Shown one piece after another: positions 26,206-38,200 of a stretch of 64,000 nt of DNA. The notes under the pieces were generated by a model, which was not told where the DNA came from, did no database searches, and saw nothing but the letters and a program-made list of their open reading frames with translations. The translations under genes were made by a program, and so were the position numbers. Source of the stretch: Cyrtodaria siliqua (taxonomy: Eukaryota > Mollusca > Bivalvia > Adapedonta > Hiatellidae). The stretch covers positions 124,001 through 188,000 of the forward strand of contig JAWPHD010003099.1 in the NCBI GenBank assembly GCA_037043455.1. The letters are read 5' to 3'. Each line of letters starts with the position of its first letter. Position 1 is the stretch's first letter.

Positions 26206-29200
26206 GTGAGTAAATACGCCATAATTAATTAAGTTTATATTTATATTACTTATAGATATGTAACTTATATTGTCTTGTTGTTGATTCGCATATATGTTGT
26301 ATAACCACAGACACATATGTGTACTTTTGTTATTTATCTTATTTTAAAGCTCGTCTTTTTATTCATCTTAAAACTCATCGTGCGATGTTCTTTTAATATA
26401 TTATAAATTTGTTTTATGCCATATATAACATGTTTCTATAAATGTGAGTACATGTTGTAGATACTGAGGATATATGTTTTTGTTTGAAGACCATATGTCA
26501 GACAGGCTATAAGCCATATATGTTATCCTTGATAAATAAAGATATTATTATTATTATTATTACATATTACGTTAATATATATATATTATGTTTCATATAT
26601 AACATGTGCTAAAATGACTTAAACCACCATTCAATCAAACAAACTTTCCAGATCTGGTCCAGCCGATTCGCAATCCTCGTATGCAATACAGGTTTACCAC
26701 CACCACCTGCATATAAGCCTCGAATACAGTTCCTATAAAAACCGTAATCCCTCTTTTTTTGTTGTAAATGGGCATTATAAGTAGCGGAAAATAGCCCATT
26801 TCTATTTGAATTGATTCTATTTCGAATATATGCATACACGTTGTGAGCAGCTATCAATGAAAACAGATGTACCCTTGATTTGTTTAGTTAACAAACGAGA
26901 ACTTTCTTAAATGTCTTTTGACCCCAACTTTTCAGGTGATCTTTCAAGTAGAAAAAATATTTTTTCTATATGAAAATTCCACTGCTGCATTATCTATATT
27001 TGAGTTGAAGTTGAAGCAGATCATTACATGTGACATTTTAACATTGGTGTCAATGGGAAAAATAATTGGTGATTTCATACCTTCATGCATGCACCGTTCT
27101 TTCCAGATCTGGTCCAAGCCGATTCGTACTGCTGGTAGGATATATACATGATTGTGTGTACCATTATGTCCAGATCTGTTCCAAGCCGTTTCGTACTGCT
27201 GGTAGGATATATACATGATTGTGTGTACCATTATTTCCAGATCTGGTCCAAGCCGATTCGTACTTTTGGTAGACTATATACATGATTGTGTGTACCATTA
27301 TTTCCAGATCTGGTCCAAGCCGATTCGTACTGATGGTATGATATATACATGATTGTGTGTACCATTATTTCCAGATCTGGTCCAAGCCGATTCGTACTGC
27401 TGGTATGAAATATACATGATTGTGTGTACAATTATTTCCAGATCTGGTCAAGCCGATTCGTACTGCTGGTAAGATATATACATGCTTGTGTGTATCATTT
27501 TTTTCCAGACCTGGTCCAAGCCGATTCGTACGGCTGGTAGGATATATACATGATTGTGAGTACCATTATTCCAGATCTGATTCAAGCCGATTCGTACTGT
27601 AGGTAGAATATATACATGATTGTGTGTATCATTATTTTCTGAGCTGGTCAAAGTCGATTCGTACTGGTGGTATGATATATACATGATTGTGTGTATCATT
27701 ATTTCCAGATCTGGTCAAAGCCGACTCGTACTGCTGGCATGATATATACATGGTTGTGTGTACCATTATTTCCAGATTTGGTCTAAGCCGATTCGTACTG
27801 CTGGTATGATATATACATGATTGTGTGTACCATTATTTCCAGATCTGGTCCCAGCCGATTCGTACTGGTGGTATGATATATACATGATTTTGTGTACCAT
27901 TATTTCCAGATCTGGTCTAAGCCGAACCGTACTGCTGGTATGATATATACATGATTGTGTGTACCATTATTTCCAGATCTGGTCCCAGCCGATTCGTACT
28001 GGTGGTATGATATATACATGATTTTGTGTACCATTATTTCCAGATCTGGTCTAAGCCGATCCGTACTGCTGGTATGATATATACCTGATTGTGTGTACCA
28101 TTATTTCCAGATCTGGTCTAAGCCGATTCGTACTGCTGGTAGGATATATACATTATTGTGTGTGCCATCATTTCCAGATCTGGTTCAACCCGATTCGTAC
28201 TGCTGTATGATATATACATTATTGTGAGTACCATTATTTCCAGACCTGGTCTAAGTCGATTCGTACTGCTGGTATGATATATACATGATACCATGTACCA
28301 TTATTTCCAGATCTGGTCCAAGCCGATTCGTACTGCTGCTTTGATATATATACATGATTTTGTGTACCATTATTTCTAGATCTGGTTCAACCCGATTCGT
28401 ACTGCTGTATGATATATACATTATTGTGAGTACCATTATTTCCAGACCTGGTCTAAGTCGATTCGTATTGCTGGTATGATATATACATGATTCCATGTAC
28501 CATTATTTCCAGATCTGGTCCAAGCCGATTCGTACTGCCGGTATGATATATACATGATTGTGTGTACCATTATTTCCAGATCTGGTCCAGGCCGATTCGT
28601 ACTGCAGGTAGGATATATACATGATTGTATATACCATTATTTCTAGATCTGGTCCAAGTCGATTCGTACTACTGGTATGATATATACATGATTGTGTGTA
28701 CCATTATTTCCAGATCTGGTCCAGGCCGATTCGTACTGGAGGTAGGATATATACATGATTGTGTATACCATTATTTCCAGATCTGGTCCAAGTCGATTCG
28801 TACTACTGGTATGATATATACATGATTGTGTGTACCATTATTTCCAGATCTGGTCACAGCCGATTCGTACTGCTGGTATGTTATATACATGATTGTGCGT
28901 ACCATTATTTCCAGATCTGGTCCAAGCCGATTCGTATTGCTGTATGATATATACATTATTGTGTCAACCATTATTTCCAGATCTGGTCCAAGCCGATTCG
29001 TACTGCTGGTATGATATATACATTAGTGTGTGTACCATTATTTCCAGATCTGGTCCAAGCCGATTCGTACTACTGGTATGATATATACACGATTGTGTGT
29101 ACTATTATTTCCAGATCTGGTCCAAGCCGATTCGTACTGCTGGTATGATATATACATGATTGTGTGTACCATTATTTCCAGATCTGGTCCAAGCCGATTC

Positions 29201-32200
29201 GTACTGCTAGTATGATATATACACGATTGTGTGTACCATTATTTCCAGATCTGGTCCAAGCCGATTCGTACTACTGGTATGATATATACATGACTGTGTG
29301 TACCATAATTTCCAGATCTGGTCCAAGCCGATTCGTACTGCTGGTATGATATATACATGATTGTGTGTACCATTATTTCCAGATTCGTACTGCTGGTATG
29401 ATATATACATGATTGTGTGTACCATTATTTACCGTTCTGATCCAAGTCGATTCGTACTGCTGGTATAATATATACATGATTGTGTGTACCATTATTTACC
29501 GATCTGGTCCAAGTCGATTCGTACTGGTGGTATGATATATACATGTTTGTGTGTACCATTATTTCCAGATCTGGTCCAAGCCGATTCGTACTGCTGGTAT
29601 GATATATACATGGTTGTGTGTACCATTATTTCCAGATTTGGTCTAAGCCGATTCGTACTGCTGGTATGATATATACATGATTGTGTGTACCATTATTTCC
29701 AGATCTGGTCCAAGCCGATTCGTACTGGTGGTATGATATATACATGATTTTGTGTACCATTATTTCCAGATCTGGTCTAAGCCGATCCGTACTGCTGGTA
29801 TGATATATACCTGATTGTGTGTACCATTATTTCCAGATCTGGTCTAAGCCGATTCGTACTGCTGGTAGGATATATACATTATTGTGTGTGCCATCATTTC
29901 CAGATCTGGTTCAACCCGATTCGTACTGCTGTATGATATATACATTATTGTGAGTACCATTATTTCCAGACCTGGTCTAAGTCGATTCGTACTGCTGGTA
30001 TGATATATACATGATTCCATGTACCATTATTTCCAGTTCTGGTCCAAGCCGATTCGTACTGCTGGTATGATATATACATGATTTTGTGTACCATTATTTC
30101 TAGATCTGGTTCAACCCGATTCGTACTGCTGTATGATATATACATTATTGTGTGTACCATTATTTCCAGATCTGGTTCAACCCGATTCGTACTGCTGTAT
30201 GATATATACATTATTGTGAGTACCATTATTTCCAGACCTGGTCTAAGTCGATTCGTACTGCTGGTATGATATATACATGATTCCATGTACCATTATTTCC
30301 AGATCTGGTCCAAGCCGATTCGTACTGCTGGTATGATATATACATGATTGTGTGTACCATTATTTCCAGATCTGGTCCCAGCCGATTCGTACTGCTGGTA
30401 GGATATATACATGATTGTGTGTACCATTATTTTCAGATCTGGTCTAAGCCGATTCGTACTGCTGGTAGGATATATACATGATTGTATGTACCATTATTTC
30501 CAGATCTGGTCCAAGCCAAATCGTACAGCTGGTATGATATATAAATGATTGCGTGTACATTATTTCCTGATCTCGTCCAAGCCGATTCGTACTGCTGGTA
30601 TGATATATACATGATATTGTGTACCATTATTTCCTGATCTGGTCCAAGCCGATTCGTACTGCTGGTAGGATATATACATGATTGTGTGTACCATTATTTC
30701 CAGATCTGGTCCAGGCCGATTCGTACTGCAGGTAGGATATATACATGATTGTGTATACCATTATTTCCAGATCTGGTCCAAGTCGATTCGTACTACTGGT
30801 ATGATATATACATGATTGTGTGTACCATTATTTCCAGATCTGGTCCAGGCCGATTCGTACTGCAGGTAGGATATATACATGATTGTGTATACCATTATTT
30901 CCAGATCTGGTCCAAGTCGATTCGTACTACTGGTATGATATATACATGATTGTGTGTACCATTATTTCCAGATCTGGTCACAGCCGATTCGTACTGCTGG
31001 TATGATATATATACATGATTGTGCGTACCATTATTTCCAGATCTGGTCCAAGCCGATTCGTATTGCTGTATGATATATACATTATTGTGTCTACCATTAT
31101 TTCCAGATCTGGTCCAAGCCGATTCGTACTGCTGGTATGATATATACATGATATTGTGTACCATTATTTCCTGATCTGGTCCAAGCCGATTCGTACTGCT
31201 GGTAGGATATATACATGATTGTGTGTACCATTATTTCCAGATCTGGTCCAGGCCGATTCGTACTGCAGGTAGGATATATACATGATTGTGTATACCATTA
31301 TTTCCAGATCTGGTCCAAGCCGATTCGTACTGCTGGTAGGATATATACATGATTGTGTGTACCATTATTTCCAGATCTGGTCCAGGCCGATTCGTACTGC
31401 AGGTAGGATATATACATGATTGTGTATACCATTATTTCCAGATCTGGTCCAAGTCGATTCGTACTACTGGTATGATATATACATGATTGTGTGTACCATT
31501 ATTTCCAGATCTGGTCACAGCCGATTCGTATTGCTGTATGATATATACATTATTGTGTCTACCATTATTTCCAGATCTGGTCCAAGCCGATTCGTACTGC
31601 TGGTATGATATATACATTAGTGTGTGTACCATTATTTCCAGATCTGGTCCAAGCCGATTCGTACTGCTGGTATGATATATACACGATTGTGTGTACTATT
31701 ATTTCCAGATCTGGTCCAAGCCGATTCGTACTGCTGGTATGATATATACATGATTGTATGTACCATTATTTCCAGATCTGGTCCAAGCCGATTCGTACTG
31801 CTGGTATGATATGTACACGATTGTGTGTACCATTATTTCCAGATCTGGTCCAAGCCGATTCGTACTACTGGTATGATATAGATATAGATAGATAGATAAA
31901 CTTTATTAATACAAAAGACCAAATGGCCTATCAGTATACAATACAAAATACACATCATATTTATAATTAAACAGTCAATGGTTAGCAGTCATCAGTTTTA
32001 ACAGTATTACTAGTATGAATATATTCATTTCAAACATGTATTATACATATAATCGTTATAACCTTTTATTTTCTTATTTTCTTAAGGTAAGGCTTACATC
32101 AAAGTAAAAAAGTATATGACTTTTCACATCAGACAGATATGTCATTGACTTTATATGATAAATAAGCAAGTAAGAGGAGGAATTCCCCTATATTATATCG

Positions 32201-35200
32201 TAAGTTTCGTTTCTTTTTTGAAAGCTTTTAAAAATATAAATAGCGAGATTTCTAACAATTTTAACATTTTTTGATTGCAACAATTCTATAAATTTGGGTA
32301 TATTTGGTCTTTTCCAATAAAACTTTTTAATATACACCTCTCTAAAATCATAATAAAGTGGACATTCTAGTATAAAATGAAATTCGTCCTCTAAAGAATT
32401 ACAAAGTTTACATTTTCTTTCTGAAAGTGGTATTTTTGTAGGTTTGTGCCACCTTCCAGTCTCTATTTCAAGTCTGTGAGATGACACTCTAAGTCTAGTT
32501 AACGCTAATCTAAATTTTTTGATAGTAACGTTATCTAAGTAGGGTTTAAAACTGAATTCCGAGAATAAAATGTAACAATTTGCTCTAGTTGAATTTGATA
32601 AATTTTCGTTCCATTTCTGTACAAAAGTATCATTTAATCTCTGAGTAAATAGAGAAAGAAAACTATTTACATTTCCCACCCCTTGAAAAAACCATACATC
32701 ATAAAATCCTAATCTTTCAAGAACATTTTTCACAGATCTCACCCAAGAAATCTTATTTGGATATTTGTCTAAGTCTGCTAACAGTGTATTATATGTAATT
32801 TTAATATATTTTAACTCATTGCATTTCAAAAGTTTAAACCAATAACGAATAATAGCTTTCATTCTATATTGTTGTAATGTAGTTCTTCCTAACTCTCCAT
32901 AAATAAAATCGTTTTGAGTTTGAATTTTTACTCCTAATAAATGTTTACAAAATTGTAAATGAACTCGTTCGATTACTTTAGCCTCTGAAAACCCCCAAAC
33001 TTCAGCCCCATAGTTCAAAATAGGTAAAATTAGTTTATCAAATAAATCTAACATATGACTCACAGATATATCATGAAATTTATACACATATGATTTTAAT
33101 TTGTATATTGCTTTGAGAGCTTGTCCCGCTAGTGCCTCGTGGGTTTCTCTGAAAGACCCACCAGTTGTAAAAACTATCCCTAAATACGTAAATTTGTTGA
33201 CAATGTCAAGTTGTGAACCATTATAGATAAAATGTATATTTCTTCTGTTTCTCCCACCTTTTTTAAACACCATAACTTTTGTTTTATTCACATTTACAGT
33301 AAGTTTCCATTTAGTACAATAATCACTCAAAATATTTAAACCATCCTGTAAACCGCTCTCGTTTTCTGAAAAGATAACTATGTCATCAGCGTAAAGAAGT
33401 AAACACAACTTTAACATACCCATATCAATTCCCGTATATCCTTTTAAAATAAAAGTTTCTTCAAGGTCATTCAGATACATGGAAAACAAAAAAGGTGACA
33501 GACATTCACCCTGAGCGACTCCCAGAAAACATGTATACTCTTCGCTCAACTGATTCTCATATTTAACACGTGATTTTACATTTTTGTACATAGATTTAAT
33601 AACTTCTAAGATTTTTCCTCTGACCCCAGTCTTTATGAGTTTATACCATAAAATATCTCTTACAATAAAATCAAAGGCTTTGGTAAAATCAATAAAGGCG
33701 ACATATAATTTTTTGTTATCATTCAACAAATGGGATATTACACCGTGTACAATAAATATATTATCAATAGTTCCCATATGTTTTCTAAAACCAGCTTGTG
33801 CTTCTATATAAACTTGATATTTATCCGCCCATTCGTTTAATCTATTGTTTAAAATCCTTGTAAAAAGTTTTCCCAAAGTACTAAGTAAAGTTATGCCTCT
33901 ATAATTTTCCGGTTTATTAACATCCCCTTTTTTGTGCAATGGTATGACATAACCTTCTGACCATTTTTCTGGGAAATAACCCTGGTCTAAGATTTTGTTG
34001 AACAATTTACTTAAATAACCAATTAAATAGTTGATCCCATACTTAAAAATTTCGTTAATGACAAGATCTGGCCCTCCTGAACGGTTTAAACCTAATTCCC
34101 TACATGCTTTGCTTATTTCACCGTGTGTTATTTTGTGATCTAATTCTTCAAACATGATTTGTATTTCACCATTAAGATATCTTTCATTAAAAAATATAAC
34201 ATCTTCATCTGGTTGAAAAAAAGCCGATTCTGGATTATTTATTGACTTGAAATATTCTGCAAAATGAGACGCCTTTAGCGACTTTGATTTATTTGGTGTT
34301 GACAAACCTTTTAACATTTTCCAGTACTCTTTCGCATTTTTGTAACGCATGTTTTCTAATCGTTTTGTTTGTTTTTTATCAAACTCACGTTTTTTGTTTC
34401 TAATGATATTTTTATATTCAGTTCGAGCTTTCGTTAAACAGTGTCTGTTTTCATCGGTTTTGTTAATTCTGAAATAGTTAAGTTTTTCATAAAATTCGCA
34501 CTGCTTTTCTTTACATGTCGAATCATACCATGGTTGCGTATTCCAATCGGAATTGCAATTCCTATCGTTAATTTTCTTTTTAAATAAATGACCACACGTA
34601 TCATCGAACATTTTATAAAAACTATTTATGTTATTATCAATTTCGTTTTCTGAAGAAACGGTGTTTAGATCGTCTTCAATACTATTAAGATTATTTTTAA
34701 AAAGGTTCGTGCCAAGCATTTCTTTGAATAAACACGCTTTATCGTTATTCCATTTATAGGTGTATTCAACGTATTCTAGATCGCATTCACTTTCACAATT
34801 AACATTTGTTGACTTACAACATATATACATGATTGTGTGTACCATAATTTCCAGATCTGGTCCAAGCCGATTCGTACTGCTGGTATGATATATACATGAT
34901 TGTGTGTACCATTATTTCCAGATTCGTACTGCTGGTATGATATATACATGATTGTGTGTACCATTATTTACCGTTCTGATCCAAGTCGATTCGTACTGCT
35001 GGTATAATATATACATGATTGTGTGTACCATTATTTACCGATCTGGTCCAAGTCGATTCGTACTGCTGGTATGATATATACATGTTTGTGTGTACCATTA
35101 TTTCCAGATCTGGTCAAAGCCGATTCGTACTGCTGGTATGATATATACATGGTTGTGTGTACCATTATTTGCAGATTTGGTCTAAGCCGATTCGTACTGC

Positions 35201-38200
35201 TGGTATGATATATACATGATTGTGTGTACCATTATTTCCAGATCTGGTCCCAGCCGATTCGTACTGGTGGTATGATATATACATGATTTTGTGTACCATT
35301 ATTTCCAGATCTGGTCTAAGCCGAACCGTACTGCTGGTATGATATATACATGATTGTGTGTACCATTATTTCCAGATCTGGTGCCAGCCGATTCGTACTG
35401 GTGGTATGATATATACATGATTTTGTGTACAATTATTTCCAGATCTGGTCTAAGCCGATCCGTACTGCTGGTATGATATATACCTGATTGTGTGTACCAT
35501 TATTTCCAGATCTGGTCTAAGCCGATTCGTACTGCTGGTAGGATATATACATTATTGTGTGTGCCATCATTTCCAGATCTGGTTCAACCCGATTCGTACT
35601 GCTGTATGATATATACATTATTGTGAGTACCATTATTTCCAGACCTGGTCTAAGTCGATTCGTACTGCTGGTATGATATATACATGATTCCATGTACCAT
35701 TATTTCCAGATCTGGTCCAAGCCGATTCGTACTGCTGGTATGATATATACATGATTTTGTGTACCATTATTTTTAGATCTGGTTCAACCCGATTCGTACT
35801 GCTGTATGATATATACAGTATTGTGTGTACCATTATTTCCAGATCTGGTTCAACCCGATTCGTACTGCTGTATGATATATACATTATTGTGAGTACCATT
35901 ATTTCCAGACCTGGTCTAAGTCGATTCGTACTGCTGGTATGATATATACATGATTCCATGTACCATTATTTCCAGATCTGGTCCAAGCCGATTCGTACTG
36001 CTGGTATGATATATACATGATTGTGTGTACCATTATTTCCAGATCTGGTCCCAGCCGATTCGTACTGCTAGGAGGATATATACATGATTGTGTGTACCAT
36101 TATTTCTAGATCTGGTCCCAGCCGATTCGTACTGCTGGTAGGATATATACATGATTGTGTGTACCATTATTTCCAGATCTGGTCCAAGCCAATTCGTACT
36201 GCTGGTATGATATATAAATGATTGCGTGTACATTATTTCCTGATCTCGTCCAAGCCGATTCGTACTGCTGGTATGATATATACATGATATTGTGTACCAC
36301 TATTTCCTGATCTGGTCCAAGCCGATTCGTACTGCTGGTAGGATATATACATGATTGTGTGTACCATTATTTCCAGATCTGGTCCAGGCCGATTCGTACT
36401 GCAGGTAGGATATATACATGATTGTGTATACCATTATTTCCAGATCTGGTCCAAGTCGATTCGTACTACTGGTATGATATATACATGATTGTGTGTACCA
36501 TTATTTCCAGATCTGGTCCAGGCCGATTCGTACTGCAGGTAGGATATAGATAAATAGATAGATAGATAAACTTTATTAATACAAAAGACCAAATGGCCTA
36601 TCAGTATACAATACAAAATACACATCATATTTATAATTAAACAGTCAATGGTTAGCAGTCATCAGTTTTAACAGTATTACTAGTATGAATATATTCATTT
36701 CAAACATGTATTATACATATAATCGTTATAACCTTTTATTTTCTTAAGGTAAGGCTTACATCAAAGTAAAAAAGTATATGACTTTTCACATCAGACAGAT
36801 ATGTCATTGACTTTATATGATAAATAAGCAAGTAAGAGGAGGAATTCCCCTATATTATATCGTAAGTTTCGTTTCTTTTTTGAAAGCTTTTAAAAATATA
36901 AATAGCGAGATTTCTAACAGTTTTAACATTTTTTGATTGCAACAATTCTATAAATTTGGGTATATTTGGTCTTTTCCAATAAAACCTTTTTAATATACAC
37001 CTCTCTAAAATCATAATAAAGTGGACATTCTAGTATAAAATGAAATTCGTCCTCTAAAGAATTACAAAGTTTACATTTTCTTTCTGAAAGTGGTATTTTT
37101 GTAGGTTTGTGCCACCTTCCAGTCTCTATTTCAAGTCTGTGAGATGACACTCTAAGTCTAGTTAATGCTAATCTAAATTTTTTGATAGTAACGTTATCTA
37201 AGTAGGGTTTAAAACTGAATTCCGAGAATAAAATGTAACAATTGGCTCTAGTTGAATTTGATAAATTTTCGTTCCATTTCTGTACAAAAGTATTATTTAA
37301 TCTCTGAGTAAATAGAGAAAGAAAACTATTTACATTTCCCACCCCTTGAAAAAACCATACATCATTAAATCCTAATCTTTCAAGAACATTTTTCACAGAT
37401 CTCACCCAAGAAATCTTATTTGGATATTTGTCTAAGTCTGCTAACAGTGTATTATATGCAATTTTAATATATTTTAACTCATTGCATTTCAAAAGTTTAA
37501 ACCAATAACGAATAATAGCTTTCATTCTATATTGTTGTAATGTAGTTCTTCCTAACTCTCCATAAATAAAATCGTTTTGAGTTTGAATTTTTACTCCTAA
37601 TAAATGTTTACAAAATTGTAAATGAACTCGTTCGATTACTTTAGCCTCTGAAAACCCCCAAACTTCAGCCCCATAGTTCAAAATAGGTAAAATTAGTTTA
37701 TCAAATAAATCTAACATATGACTCACAGATATATCATGATATTTATACACATATGATTTTAATTTGTATATTGCTTTGAGAGCTTGTCCCGCTAGTGCCT
37801 CGTGGGTTTCTCTGAAAGACCCACCAGTTGTAAAAACTATCCCTAAATACGTAAATTTGTTGACAATGTCAAGTTGTGAACCATTATAGATAAAATGTAT
37901 ATTTCTTCTGTTTCTCCCACCTTTTTTAAACACCATAACTTTTGTTTTATTCACATATATACATGTTTGTGTATACCATTATTTCCAGATCTGGTCCAAG
38001 TCGATTCGTACTACTGGTATGATATATACATGATTGTGTGTACCATTATTTCCAGATCTGGTTACAGCCGATTCGTACTGCTGGTATGATATATACATGA
38101 TTGTGCGTACCATTATTTCCAGATCTGGTCCAAGCCGATTCGTATTGCTGTATGATATATACATTATTGTGTCTACCATTATTTCCAGATCTGGTCCAAG

